Source of the DNA: Maritalea sp047634455
GTDB taxonomy: Bacteria > Pseudomonadota > Alphaproteobacteria > Rhizobiales > Devosiaceae
Length of the DNA stretch: 64,000 bases
Direction: 5' to 3'
Assembly (NCBI RefSeq): GCF_047634455.1
Contig: NZ_JBLIAI010000002.1
Span: forward strand, 62,001 to 126,000
The translations under genes were made by a program, and so were the position numbers. How positions within the stretch are numbered: the stretch's first letter is position 1; each line of letters starts with the position of its first letter. Below, piece by piece: positions 8,949-18,224 of this stretch. The notes under the pieces are model-generated. The model saw only the letters and a program-made list of their open reading frames with translations. It ran no database searches and had not been told where the DNA came from.

Positions 8949-11423
8949 CTATTGTGCGGCAATATGGCCGCTATTAGCACCCGAACGACCAACTTTTGCA
9001 AGTTCATCCGACGCAAAATCATCGACCCGGATCACATTGTCCGTGGCCTCGTCCGCTGCCCGCAGCAAACCAGCTTCGTTGTGATTGATGATTTTTTGTT
9101 CAACCGCATCATCAATCGCATCGCGATCAAGGCGACGACTAATAATACCTTTCTTGAGGGCGCGGATAAATTTCTTCTCGGCATCTGCGGCTTCTTCAAC
9201 CTTTTTCAAGGCATCCTCCAATACACCTGTCCGGTCTTCTGGATCAAAGCTGATATAAAGATCGCGGGTGAAACGATCACGCTGTTCAGAGTGCATCAGC
9301 ATGCTTTTAGCCAGACGATAATTTGCTCTATCGTTTGAAGGCTGTGCGTAGGCGCCAAAAGGAAACACCAGGCGGCGCATCACGAAAGTCATCACCGGAT
9401 TTGGGAAATTCGCGAAGACCTTTTGAAAACTCGCCTCAATCGCTGCGATCCGGTCTTTCACAATCGCTTCGACGACCGGCAAATCCTCAGCAATGGAACC
9501 ATCATCTTCCCAGCGCTTCAAGGTTGTAGACCACAAATATAGATCGGACAGGATATCCGCCATTCGACCAGATATCATCTGCTTGCGCTTGATATCACCA
9601 CCGAGCACCACAACAACCCAGTCGCCCACCAACGCAAAATTTTGCGCATAACGGTGCAACTGTTGGTAATGCTTTTTCAGCGGCCCTTGGGTTGGCGTCG
9701 AGGCAAATGCGCCAAGCGTGATATTGTGAAACAAGGACCCACAAATATTCCGCAACATGAAAGCGGTGTGACCAGCAAATGCTTTATCAAACGCTTTCAA
9801 GCCTTCTTTTTGATTATCATTCTGTGCCGCAGATATCTCACTGTAAAGGAACGGGTGCGCTCGCAACGCGCCCTGCGCAAAGGTGATCAGGGTACGGGTG
9901 AGAATGTTCGCGCCTTCAACAGTAATCGCCACGGGTACGGCTTGATAGGCTGAGAACAAATAGTTCGCGGGGCCGTCACATATAGCGCGCCCACCGTGAA
10001 TATCCATCGCATCATTCAAACGATCACGCATGGCTTCTGTGGTGCGATATTTTAGCAAAGCAGAAATCACAGAAGGCTTTTGCCCTTCGTCCACCATTGC
10101 AGCAGTTGCCGCACGTGAGCCTTCATACATGTAGGCGTCTTTAACGATCCGAGCGAAGGGCTCTGCCACCCCCTCCATCATACCAACCGGAATTGAAAAT
10201 TGACGGCGAATACGGGCATAGGCACTGGTAACGCGCAAGGCCTGTTTGATCGAAACCGTACCAATTGCTGGCAGCGAAATCGCGCGCCCTGTTGACAAGC
10301 ATTCCATCAACATCCGCCAACCTTGGCCACAATAGTCTGTTCCCCCGATGATCCAATCAAGCGGAATGAAAACATCTTTGCCACTGTTCGGGCCATTCAT
10401 AAAGGCCGAACGAGATGGGAAATGGCGACGCCCAATATTGACGCCCTTATGGTTTGTTGGGATCAAGCCAAGCGTGATGCCAATATCTGTGCCTTTGCCC
10501 AAAAGATTCTCGGGATCGTACAGGTTAAAGGCCAAACCAAGCAGCGTCGCAACAGGACCCAGCGTAATGTAGCGCTTGTCCCAATTCAGCTTGACGCCCA
10601 AAACCTTTTTGCCTTCGTGCTTGCCATAACAAACCACACCAGAATCTCGCATACCCGCCGCGTCCGACCCAGCATGCGGCCCGGTCAATGCAAAGCACGG
10701 CACTTCGAGGCCATTGGCAAGACGCTCAAGATACTTGTCCTTTTGCGCGGGAGTTCCATATTTTTCGAGCAGTTCGCCCGGGCCCAAAGAGTTTGGCACC
10801 ATCACAGAAATACCCGCCGCGATTGAGCGACAGGCAACCTTTGACACAATCATTGACTGCGCTTGGGCAGAAAAACCAAGTCCGCCATGCTCTTTTGAAA
10901 TCAGCATGCCAAGAAATTTGTTCTCTTTGAGAAAAGTCCAAACCTCTTCCGGCATATCGGCTCGATTGTGCCGCGTGTCCCAATCATCAATCATGGCACA
11001 GGCTTCTTCAACCGGCCCATCCATAAAAGCGCGTTCTTCGGCCGTAAGGGTCGGCTTGCGCACATCGAGCAGTTTGTTCCATTTGGGCTTGCCAGAAAAC
11101 AATTCAGCATCCCAGCCAACCGTGCCAGCGTCCAAAGCTTCTTGCTCGGTGCTAGATACTTTTGGCAGAATTTTTTTCACCGCACCATAAATCGGCGCTG
11201 TAATGACAAGACGACGCACAAGGGGAACAGAAAACGCAATCAACAATATGCCGGGTAGATAGGCTAGACCACCAAGCCCGATAGGTTCGAATGCGCCACC
11301 AATTAAAACTTGCCAAATCGCAGCAAAGCCAAGAGCAACAAGTCCCCAAAGGATCAGCCGCGCTTCCAGCAACGCCAAAACGAACAAAACACCCAATCCA
11401 GCCAAAATTAGAAAAAGCGCCAT
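8949..11423 (-). CDS. fadE: Acyl-CoA dehydrogenase, membrane-linked FadE type
   Basis: FAD-dependent first step of fatty acyl-CoA beta-oxidation. The 824-aa protein is FadE-sized. Two hydrophobic helices occupy residues 1-60, a dehydrogenase core follows (about 110-520), then a C-terminal DUF1974-type helical extension. The flavin/substrate region includes CFALTGPHAGSDAAGM; the helix with DAMDIHGGRAICDGPANY and the segment ITVEGAN hold the presumed catalytic glutamate. ATG at 11423 is preceded by GGGAGG. It is the first gene of fadE-fadB-fadA and diverges from fadD across a promoter with palindromic operator sites. Confidence 0.95.
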   Translation of the reverse strand: MALFLILAGLGVLFVLALLEARLILWGLVALGFAAIWQVLIGGAFEPIGLGGLAYLPGILLIAFSVPLVRRLVITAPIYGAVKKILPKVSSTEQEALDAGTVGWDAELFSGKPKWNKLLDVRKPTLTAEERAFMDGPVEEACAMIDDWDTRHNRADMPEEVWTFLKENKFLGMLISKEHGGLGFSAQAQSMIVSKVACRSIAAGISVMVPNSLGPGELLEKYGTPAQKDKYLERLANGLEVPCFALTGPHAGSDAAGMRDSGVVCYGKHEGKKVLGVKLNWDKRYITLGPVATLLGLAFNLYDPENLLGKGTDIGITLGLIPTNHKGVNIGRRHFPSRSAFMNGPNSGKDVFIPLDWIIGGTDYCGQGWRMLMECLSTGRAISLPAIGTVSIKQALRVTSAYARIRRQFSIPVGMMEGVAEPFARIVKDAYMYEGSRAATAAMVDEGQKPSVISALLKYRTTEAMRDRLNDAMDIHGGRAICDGPANYLFSAYQAVPVAITVEGANILTRTLITFAQGALRAHPFLYSEISAAQNDNQKEGLKAFDKAFAGHTAFMLRNICGSLFHNITLGAFASTPTQGPLKKHYQQLHRYAQNFALVGDWVVVVLGGDIKRKQMISGRMADILSDLYLWSTTLKRWEDDGSIAEDLPVVEAIVKDRIAAIEASFQKVFANFPNPVMTFVMRRLVFPFGAYAQPSNDRANYRLAKSMLMHSEQRDRFTRDLYISFDPEDRTGVLEDALKKVEEAADAEKKFIRALKKGIISRRLDRDAIDDAVEQKIINHNEAGLLRAADEATDNVIRVDDFASDELAKVGRSGANSGHIAAQ

Positions 11424-11510
11424 CAATTCCTCCCGCCAATAGTATCATCGCAATAAACGATACGCTCGAAACCAGAACACTGGCCGAGCTTTCAGCAAAC
11501 ATGCCATAGA

Positions 11511-11526
11511 TATACGCTAACGTCAA
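11511..11526 (-). promoter_or_regulatory. Candidate operator and -35 region of the fadE operon
   Basis: Read on the minus strand this is TTGACGTTAGCGTATA, an imperfect copy of the perfect palindrome at 11632-11645. Its TTGACG can serve as a -35 box about 100 bp before the fadE start, but the -10 (CATGTT after 17 nt) is weak. The MerR regulator encoded after fadD is the obvious candidate to bind it (inference). Confidence 0.45.
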
Positions 11527-11630
11527 CAGACTGACCATATAGGCAACATCATGAATTGGTTAGCATTTGAAAGGATTTAGTAAAAACGTCGCGTCAAAAA
11601 TATATAGCGAACCGGATATACGTCGCTCAA

Positions 11631-11659
11631 TTGACGTTAACGTCACTACGTGCAATAGT
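11631..11659 (+). promoter_or_regulatory. fadD promoter with embedded palindromic operator
   Basis: A perfect 14-bp palindrome TGACGTTAACGTCA lies at 11632-11645. It overlaps a -35 box TTGACG (11631-11636), followed after 17 nt by AATAGT (11654-11659) as a possible -10. Transcription would then begin about 25 bp before the fadD start. A third TTGACG-containing element is on the minus strand near 11586-11597. The layout suggests repression of both arms of the divergent fatty-acid locus by one dimeric regulator. Confidence 0.55.
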
Positions 11660-11690
11660 TGTGGTTCTTACTCACGGGAGGGAATGAGAA

Positions 11691-13409
11691 ATGGCGACTA
11701 AGGCAACAACCCACAAACTTTATCAACCATGGCTGAACAATTACCCTGACGGGATTGACTATTATGCCCCGGTCGACACAACGCCTGTGACCGAGCAAAT
11801 CGACCGTGCCGTAACCAAATATGCAGATAGTGTTGCCCTAGACTTCTTGGGGAAAGAAACCACTTTCGCTGAAATGGGTGACGCCATCAATCAGATGGCT
11901 GGTGCCTTGCAAAAGCAACTGGGCATAAAAAAAGGCGACCGCGTGGCGCTGCTCATGCCAAACTCACATTATTTTCCAATCGCGTACTATGCCGTCCTAA
12001 AAATTGGAGCCGCAATTGTAAACTGCAATCCGCTTTATACGGTACCCGAGCTAACTCACAATCTTAAAAGCTCCAACGCCAAGGTCATCATCACGCTAGA
12101 TTTGGCGCTCACTTTTGATAAAGCTGAAGCGTTGGCCAAAGATGGGCTGTGCGAGAAAATCGTCGTGGCGCATTTCCCGAACGCGCTGCCAACGCTGAAG
12201 AAAATTCTCTACAAGCTCCTCAAGAAAAAAGATCTGGCTAACATTGCCGGCTCATCGCAAGCATCCAAGGTCGTTCATTGGGATGATCTGGAAAATTCAG
12301 GCCATGTCGCCGACAATATTGAAATTAACGGCGATGATATGGCTGTATTGCAATTTACAGGCGGCACCACTGGCTTGCCAAAAGCTGCCGTTCTCACCCA
12401 TAAAAACATTGCGGCAAATTTGAGCCAAATTGATTTGTGGGGTCTTGATCTTTTCCGCCCGCCAGCGAGCCTGATCGCCGTCCTGCCCTTCTTTCACATA
12501 TTTGCTATGACTGTTTGTATGAACGTTCCGCTGGTCAACGGGGTAAAAGTTGTGATGCTGCCGCGTTACGAAAAAATTCCGCTATTGAAGCTTATTGCCC
12601 GCACGAAGCCGAGTATTTTCCCCGCCGTTCCAACTTTGTCACACGCCCTCGCCACAGCTCCCGAACTCGACAAATATGATGTTTCAAGCATCAAAATAGC
12701 CATTTCAGGCGGGGCCGCTTTGCCAAACGAAACCAAAATAGCCTTTGCCAAGGCCACCGGCGGTCGGGTTGCAGAGGGCTACGGCCTTACCGAAACGGCC
12801 CCTGTTTTGGCCTGCTCTCCGCTCCATGGCGAGGGCAAAGACAATTCAATTGGCCAACCCATGCCAGGCACCGATATTCAATTTGTCAGTGTTGAAGACC
12901 CCACCCGCTTTGTAGCGCCGGGGGAACGTGGTGAACTGGTCGCAAAGGGCCCACAAGTCATGCCAGGTTACCTAGACAATCCCGAAGAAAACGCCAAAAC
13001 TTTCGTTAACGGCTATTTCCGCACCGGCGACATGGGATATATTGATGAAGATGGGTATATTTTCATCGTCGACCGAATTAAAGACACCATCAAATGTTCT
13101 GGATACAACGTCTACCCACGCGCAATCGAAGACGCTTTGTACAAGCATGATGCAGTCGACGAGTGCAACGTCATTGGCGTACCCGACGACTACCGCGGCG
13201 AAGCACCAATTGCATTTGTCAAACTCAAAGAAGGTAGTTCAGCGACTGAAGAAGATCTAAAGGATTTCATCAAAACCTTTATATCAAAGATCGAAATGCC
13301 GCGAGAGATCATCTTTAAGGATGAACTGCCCAAAACACTCATCGGCAAACTCTCCAAAAATGAGTTGCGCGATGAATATGTAGAAATATCGGCAACGAAG
13401 GCGTCCTAA
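11691..13409 (+). CDS. fadD: Long-chain fatty acid-CoA ligase
   Basis: Activates fatty acids to acyl-CoA with ATP, feeding the divergent fadE-fadB-fadA genes. It is a 572-aa adenylate-forming enzyme. Motifs seen in order are the A3 P-loop TGGTTGLPKAAVLTHKN (about 223-240), A5 EGYGLTETAPV, A7 GYFRTGDMGYIDEDGY, A8 hinge DRIKDTIKCSGYNVYP, and the C-terminal lysine motif near LIGKLSKNELR. ATG at 11691 has GGGAGG upstream. The stop overlaps the start of the MerR gene by one base, so the two are translationally coupled. Confidence 0.95.
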   Translation: MATKATTHKLYQPWLNNYPDGIDYYAPVDTTPVTEQIDRAVTKYADSVALDFLGKETTFAEMGDAINQMAGALQKQLGIKKGDRVALLMPNSHYFPIAYYAVLKIGAAIVNCNPLYTVPELTHNLKSSNAKVIITLDLALTFDKAEALAKDGLCEKIVVAHFPNALPTLKKILYKLLKKKDLANIAGSSQASKVVHWDDLENSGHVADNIEINGDDMAVLQFTGGTTGLPKAAVLTHKNIAANLSQIDLWGLDLFRPPASLIAVLPFFHIFAMTVCMNVPLVNGVKVVMLPRYEKIPLLKLIARTKPSIFPAVPTLSHALATAPELDKYDVSSIKIAISGGAALPNETKIAFAKATGGRVAEGYGLTETAPVLACSPLHGEGKDNSIGQPMPGTDIQFVSVEDPTRFVAPGERGELVAKGPQVMPGYLDNPEENAKTFVNGYFRTGDMGYIDEDGYIFIVDRIKDTIKCSGYNVYPRAIEDALYKHDAVDECNVIGVPDDYRGEAPIAFVKLKEGSSATEEDLKDFIKTFISKIEMPREIIFKDELPKTLIGKLSKNELRDEYVEISATKAS

Positions 13410-13822
13410 TGGATAGAATATTGGCAAAGCCTGCCGCAACCAGACAAGATTTGTTTTCGATTGCGGAACTCGCAGATGAGTTCAACATATCGACGCGCAC
13501 CATTCGTTTTTACGAAGCCAAGGGGCTCATCACCCCGGATCGGGTTGGCACCACACGTGTGTTTCGCAGACGGGATCGAACCCGTCTGCTGCTCATCTTG
13601 CGCGGCAAGCGGCTTGGATTCTCCTTGAATGAAATCTCCGACTATCTTGAACTTTATGATGCAGACCAAACACAAGCTGCCCAAACCCAGCATTTGCTGG
13701 AGCGCGTAAACACGCGTTTAACAATGCTGCGCGCGCAAAGAGACGACCTAGAGATCGCCGTGGAAGAACTAGAAGCGATGCAGCAATACGCCTTGGACCA
13801 GCTAAAAAAGCAAACGGGCTAA
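13409..13822 (+). CDS. MerR-family transcriptional regulator of the fatty-acid locus
   Basis: DNA-binding regulator of 137 aa. The N-terminal winged helix (about 15-85) contains FSIAELADEFNISTRTIRFYEAKGLITPDR, the MerR helix-turn-helix and wing. The C-terminal half is a coiled-coil dimerisation helix, with no cysteine cluster for metal binding. Its ATG overlaps the fadD stop (TAATG). MerR proteins of the LiuR group control fatty-acid and branched-chain amino-acid catabolism in other proteobacteria, and position here points to the same job (inference). It would act at the palindromes between fadE and fadD. Its last 4 bp overlap the convergent neighbour. Confidence 0.88.
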   Translation: MDRILAKPAATRQDLFSIAELADEFNISTRTIRFYEAKGLITPDRVGTTRVFRRRDRTRLLLILRGKRLGFSLNEISDYLELYDADQTQAAQTQHLLERVNTRLTMLRAQRDDLEIAVEELEAMQQYALDQLKKQTG

Positions 13823-14409
13823 ATCGCGCTCCAGTCTTCGTCGGCAAACGCCTGTGGGCTATAATCGAAGACATTGACCACCTCAATACCCTTAAAAACG
13901 TCTCGTCGAATGGACACGCACTTATATGGTGTCATGCCAGTGCGTTTATCCAGATGTGGCGATTGAGAAGCAAAATAGTTTCGACGATCTGGGCCAAAAT
14001 AATCGTCTGTTTCATAATATTTTTTAATATTGTTTATCTGGCGTTTGACCCTGGTTCGAAGCATGTCAAAAGTGCACGGAAACTGCACGATATCGTCAAA
14101 TCCAATTCCAATATACTCTTGAAGTTCTTGCCTGGAAATTTCCTTCGTCATCAAAATGCTGGGGGAAAAGCGAATTTCATCATCGCGAAAAGTGCGTATG
14201 GCCAGCATTGCAGCTCGGATTTGCTCTGGCTGACTGGATTGGGAAAAAAAGCAAAAATTGATGTGGTGCTTCGAGATACACCTCTCGAGCGTCTCAAAAT
14301 CACAAACACAATATGTTCGCATAAAGCCTATTGAAGTCAGGTTGGAACAAAACGCCTCTGACCATTGACCGTCTGCTGAAAAAACTAGCGCACTACATCT
14401 GTTGAGCAT
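13819..14409 (-). CDS. Degenerate receiver-domain (REC-like) protein
   Basis: Protein of 196 aa with a receiver-like fold. The first strand reads SALVFSADGQW, and later segments SPSILMTK and GFDDIVQFPCTFDMLRTRVKRQ match the end of CheY-type domains. The usual acidic pair is missing, the phospho-acceptor position lies in NFCFFSQSSQ with no aspartate, and the conserved lysine is replaced near VQFP. It is therefore probably phosphorylation-independent. The segment DDYFGPDRRN followed by a short tail is a motif I associate with rhizobial receiver-like proteins. It has no output domain. It is convergent with the MerR gene and has no clear operon partner. Confidence 0.6.
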   Translation of the reverse strand: MLNRCSALVFSADGQWSEAFCSNLTSIGFMRTYCVCDFETLERCISKHHINFCFFSQSSQPEQIRAAMLAIRTFRDDEIRFSPSILMTKEISRQELQEYIGIGFDDIVQFPCTFDMLRTRVKRQINNIKKYYETDDYFGPDRRNYFASQSPHLDKRTGMTPYKCVSIRRDVFKGIEVVNVFDYSPQAFADEDWSAI

Positions 14410-14808
14410 GACAAAATACTTAAAAGTTACATTTTCAAATTAACAGAAGCTCCTAAAATTTTAGTAAATGAGCAATTTGTGACGCCTTGCCTACGGATGA
14501 ATACTGATCTGATAGTTGCGAAAACTCCAAAATTCTCTCCATAAAAGCAGTACCCCAACAAAGATCACAAACCAATTGCCTGTCATACGGCCAGACGCAA
14601 CTGTCGAATATCACATCGACATGTGCCAACACGCCATTCCTGGAGCATGACTTGACCGCCCCCTGCCAAGTAACACCTAAAAAACCATTTGACCAAAACA
14701 GCATAATCAGTCATAAAGTCATGGACCGACGGCAGACTTTGATTGACACATTGCATTCTGGACATGGCCTTAAACTCAACTATTCGCATTTGAACAGGAC
14801 CGTTTGAC
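14410..14808. other. Gene-free or uncertain region upstream of the TetR-ABC operon
   Basis: About 400 bp. A minus-strand open frame of 83 codons (14704-14453) and another in a different frame (14843-14583) are present, neither with a good ribosome site. Together they could be a frameshifted relic, but I recognise no family in either. The right end must contain the plus-strand promoter for the TetR gene. Confidence 0.4.
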
Positions 14809-15492
14809 TTGAACACAAAAGACGACGAACGCCGACACCGCATTCTGATCGCCGCCGCCGACCTTATTGGCCACTACGGGTACAACAAGACCACTGTGGC
14901 CGATATCGCCGCGAAGGCTGGAATTTCAAAAGGCGCGATATATTTGCACTTCAAATCCAAAGAAGAGGTATTTGAAGCGTTGCTGATCGATTCCATGTTC
15001 AAATTCAGCGCATCTTGGTTTGACGCAGTAGAAGCCGACCCTGACGGCGGCCGCATTTCGCGTATGTACCTCAACATGCTCCATGCCCTAGACGACAACC
15101 CCTTTATGTCAGTTATCATGCGTAAAGACCCGAGCATTTTAGGCAACTATTTGAAGCAGCCGAACAATTTTTTTGAGAAACAACAAAGCTCCGGCATGCG
15201 AGAAGAATTTATCGTCTTGATGCAAAAAGCAGGTTCGGTACGTGAAGACCTCGATCCCGCCGTCACCGCACACATCATGGATATCTTTAGCTACGGGCTA
15301 ATCTTTATCGCTGACTACAAAAACGCAAATGACATCCCATCAACCGACAAGGTTATCCAAGGCATAGCCGACATGATGGAAAAAGCTTTAACGCCGCCCG
15401 GTGGCGGCTCCAGCAACGCGGGCAAACGCATTTTGCGTCAGCTATATTCAAGCGGCATCAACGATTTTAAAAACTCAATGAATGAAAAATGA
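14809..15492 (+). CDS. TetR/AcrR-family transcriptional regulator
   Basis: Regulator of 227 aa. The N-terminal helix-turn-helix (about 8-55) reads RILIAAADLIGHYGYNKTTVADIAAKAGISKG, followed by the conserved AIYLHFKSKEEVFEALL. The C-terminal ligand-binding domain is divergent. The start is TTG at 14809, with AGGA about 9 nt upstream; no later start would keep the whole helix-turn-helix. It overlaps the ABC ATPase gene by 11 bp and leads a four-gene operon, so it probably controls its own operon in response to an exported compound. Confidence 0.9.
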   Translation: MNTKDDERRHRILIAAADLIGHYGYNKTTVADIAAKAGISKGAIYLHFKSKEEVFEALLIDSMFKFSASWFDAVEADPDGGRISRMYLNMLHALDDNPFMSVIMRKDPSILGNYLKQPNNFFEKQQSSGMREEFIVLMQKAGSVREDLDPAVTAHIMDIFSYGLIFIADYKNANDIPSTDKVIQGIADMMEKALTPPGGGSSNAGKRILRQLYSSGINDFKNSMNEK

Positions 15493-16363
15493 GCTCAAAA
15501 TGATTTCGGTTACAGATTTGTGTTTCGCCTATCCCACCGCCCAAAACGACACCTTGCACGGCATCAATTTTGACATCGCCGAAACAGAAATATTTGGTTT
15601 TTTGGGGCCTTCCGGTTCGGGAAAATCAACAACGCAAAAAATACTAATCGGGTTACTACAAAACTACCGTGGCGACATTTCGATTTTAGGGAAAGATCGC
15701 AAAGCGTGGGGCAATGAGCTGTTCGAGCACATTGGCGTATCATTTGAATTACCCAATCACTACCTCAAACTCACCGCTCGCGAGAATCTTGAGCACTTTG
15801 CCGGTTTCTACAAGGGGCCAACGCTTTCGCCAGACGACGTGTTGGAATGGGTTGATTTACACGCAGACGCCGACAAGAAAGTCTCTGACTTTTCAAAAGG
15901 TATGAAAATTCGGCTCAATGTTGCGCGCAGCCTCATCCATCAGCCAAAAATTTTGTTTCTCGACGAGCCAACCAGTGGCCTCGACCCGGTTAACGGTAGG
16001 CGGATCAAAGATCTGATTCTGCGGTTAAGGGATCAGGGCACAACCGTTTTTGTGACCACCCACAACATGACGCTGGCTGACGAGTTATGTGATCGAGTGG
16101 CCTTTGTGACGACTGGCAAAATTGCGCTTATCGACAAACCAGATGCCTTGAAAATGCAATATGGCAAGCGAAGCGTTCGTGTGGACGTGGCAAATGCGAG
16201 CGGCGAAATTTCAAGCTCCGAATATGAACTGGATGGACTACAGACCAATCAGGAGTTTTCGCACGACATTTCAAACGCATTTCGAATTGATCGCATACAT
16301 ACCCAAGAAACCACGCTGGATAACATCTTCATTCAAGTTACGGGCCGGGAACTAATCCAATGA
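15482..16363 (+). CDS. ABC exporter ATP-binding protein
   Basis: Cytoplasmic ATPase of 293 aa for the two permeases that follow. Walker A is GPSGSGKST (residues 42-50), the signature is a variant SKGMKIRL, Walker B is ILFLDEPTSGLDP, and the H-loop is VTTHNM. A C-terminal extension of about 80 residues is typical of drug/antibiotic export ATPases. ATG at 15482 lies inside the TetR gene; the ATG at 15500 is an alternative start just after the TetR stop. It overlaps the first permease by 4 bp. The organisation (TetR, ATPase, two ABC-2 permeases) resembles multidrug export operons. The substrate is unknown. Confidence 0.9.
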   Translation: MKNELKMISVTDLCFAYPTAQNDTLHGINFDIAETEIFGFLGPSGSGKSTTQKILIGLLQNYRGDISILGKDRKAWGNELFEHIGVSFELPNHYLKLTARENLEHFAGFYKGPTLSPDDVLEWVDLHADADKKVSDFSKGMKIRLNVARSLIHQPKILFLDEPTSGLDPVNGRRIKDLILRLRDQGTTVFVTTHNMTLADELCDRVAFVTTGKIALIDKPDALKMQYGKRSVRVDVANASGEISSSEYELDGLQTNQEFSHDISNAFRIDRIHTQETTLDNIFIQVTGRELIQ

Positions 16364-17085
16364 AGCGCCTGACCCAAGCCATCAAAACCGACATACGTGT
16401 GCAATTTCGCAACGGGCTCTATCATGTTGGATTTGTGATATCGGCGATAATAGCGGTCGCAATTGCCTTGCTCACAACACCCACACAATTTGGCAATGTC
16501 ATACCAGCAGCCATACTCTTGATTATTGGTGGCACCACCATGCTTTACGTGGCGGGCATGATGATCTTTGAAAAAGATGAGGGGACGATCGCCGCAACGA
16601 TCGTCTCGCCACTAGCCTCTAGCGGGTACTTAGCCGCCAAACTGATATCCTTGGTGTTGCTCGCAACGGTTGAATCTTTGATCTCTATTTACGGGGCGAT
16701 TGGCATTCACGCACTTGGCGCCAATGCAAATTGGCCCAATCCAATTTGGCTGCTGGCTGGCATTCTTTCTATTGGCACCATGTTTACCCTTGTTGGCATC
16801 GCACTTGTGGCGCGGTACAATAAAATCACTGACTTTTTGATCCCGATGTCCGGTATTTCAATCATCATGCAGCTCCCCTTCTTGTATTTCTGGGGACTGT
16901 TCAAACATCCAGTTCTGCTTCTCGTGCCAACTGGAGCACCCACAATGATTATGGAAGGCGCATTTCGTCCATTGCAGATCTGGGAACAGTTTTATGCCCT
17001 TGGATATTCAGCGCTCACAATCTTGGCCCTATCATTTTGGGCTCTAGCCGCCTTTCAAAAACACATCGTCCAAAGGATGGGCTAG
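16360..17085 (+). CDS. ABC-2 type exporter permease, first subunit
   Basis: Membrane protein of 241 aa with about six hydrophobic helices, starting with VGFVISAIIAVAIALLT near residue 23 and ending with ALTILALSFWALAAF. The segment IFEKDEGTIAATIVSPLASSGYLAAKL is the cytoplasmic amphipathic region typical of ABC-2 permeases, where E-x-x-x-G-T precedes a serine/proline turn. It overlaps the ATPase gene by 4 bp (ATGA) and is followed after 3 bp by the second permease, so the three form one complex. Confidence 0.87.
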   Translation: MKRLTQAIKTDIRVQFRNGLYHVGFVISAIIAVAIALLTTPTQFGNVIPAAILLIIGGTTMLYVAGMMIFEKDEGTIAATIVSPLASSGYLAAKLISLVLLATVESLISIYGAIGIHALGANANWPNPIWLLAGILSIGTMFTLVGIALVARYNKITDFLIPMSGISIIMQLPFLYFWGLFKHPVLLLVPTGAPTMIMEGAFRPLQIWEQFYALGYSALTILALSFWALAAFQKHIVQRMG

Positions 17086-17088
17086 CAA

Positions 17089-17853
17089 ATGAAAACTCTA
17101 ACCTTAGCGAGGAAAATCAGCACCAACGATTTTCGCATTATTGGTCGCGATAAGTTTTTGCAACTCATGTTTGGTTTTGTTGTCGTAATCGCTGTGTTTT
17201 TGCGTTTTGCTGTTCCAGCACTAAATACCAATCTTGCCGCACTGGCATTGATGCCCGGCAGTTTTCACCCAGAACCATTGAGTCATTTTTACCCACTGAT
17301 CGTTGGGTTCCTCGTCATTTTTCAAGGCGCGCTCTTGTCGGGTGCCATTTATGGCTTTCTGATTTTGGATGAAAAGGAAGATGGCACCCTCACAGCATTG
17401 CTGGTCACCCCAGTGCCAACGACCCAATATTTGGGCGTACGCATGTATATCCCCGCCCTATTCGCTGCAATTATTGTGCTGGCGCAATTGTATTTTGCTG
17501 GCATTGCCTTGCCTTCACCGCCCACAGCGATAGCATTGGCGATAGGCGCATCACTTTCCGGTCCTATTGCCACGCTGGTTTACGCAAATTTTGCTGAAAA
17601 CAAATTGCAAGGCTTCGCCATTGCGAAATTCGTCGGCATTGCCGGCTGGGTCATATTGATCGGTTGGTTCGTCGCCGAACCTTACCAATGGCTATTTGGT
17701 CTATTTCCGCCATTTTTGATCAGCAAAGCATACTGGATGGCACTAGCAGGCGACCCGAATTGGCTCTGGGTTGAACTCATTGGCGTCGCGGGCCAACTAA
17801 TCGTCATTTGGGCTTTGGTGCAAAGGTTCCAACGCCAACTTGCGTCCGGCTGA
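17089..17853 (+). CDS. ABC-2 type exporter permease, second subunit
   Basis: Membrane protein of 254 aa, distantly similar in plan to the preceding permease. It has an N-terminal helix (LMFGFVVVIAVFLRFAV), the ABC-2 coupling segment LDEKEDGTLTALLVTPVPTTQYLG, and five further hydrophobic helices. The two permeases are not identical, so the transporter is probably a heterodimer with one ATPase homodimer. It ends the TetR-ABC operon. The next feature is the tRNA gene on the opposite strand. I saw no strong terminator after the stop. Confidence 0.87.
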   Translation: MKTLTLARKISTNDFRIIGRDKFLQLMFGFVVVIAVFLRFAVPALNTNLAALALMPGSFHPEPLSHFYPLIVGFLVIFQGALLSGAIYGFLILDEKEDGTLTALLVTPVPTTQYLGVRMYIPALFAAIIVLAQLYFAGIALPSPPTAIALAIGASLSGPIATLVYANFAENKLQGFAIAKFVGIAGWVILIGWFVAEPYQWLFGLFPPFLISKAYWMALAGDPNWLWVELIGVAGQLIVIWALVQRFQRQLASG

Positions 17854-17982
17854 ATTCAAAAAATGAGGCCGTCGATGAACCCATTTAGAAAAGAGCGACC
17901 GGCAACCAAATTGGATTGCGAATGCACCGCGCGACGGCAAGCCATCGCCTATGGTGATAAACCCTTGATATTGCTGAAAGGA

Positions 17983-18057
17983 TGGTGGGCGTAACTGGGA
18001 TTGAACCAGTGACCCCTACAATGTCAATGTAGTGCTCTCCCGCTGAGCTATACGCCC
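17983..18057 (-). tRNA. tRNA-Val (anticodon GAC)
   Basis: A complete cloverleaf can be read on the minus strand: acceptor GGGCGTA / TACGCCC, D arm GCTC...GAGC, anticodon stem CTACA / TGTAG around the loop TTGACAT, and T arm with GGTTCAATCC. Anticodon GAC reads valine codons GUC/GUU. The 3' CCA is encoded. Length is 75 nt including CCA. A TTGACC box about 50 bp upstream (18109-18114, minus) may be its -35 element. Confidence 0.96.
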
Positions 18058-18224
18058 ATCCGTGCAATCAATATTGCTCGGCTGGTAGACCATAAAATCA
18101 ACATGCGGGTCAATAGGTTTTTGCGCAAAAAATAGCATTCCGTGCATGGATCAATAAGCGCCCTAGACATCGACGACCCTGCTTTGCATACTTGTCAGCA
18201 AGAAATTGTGCAACAGGACCAACA

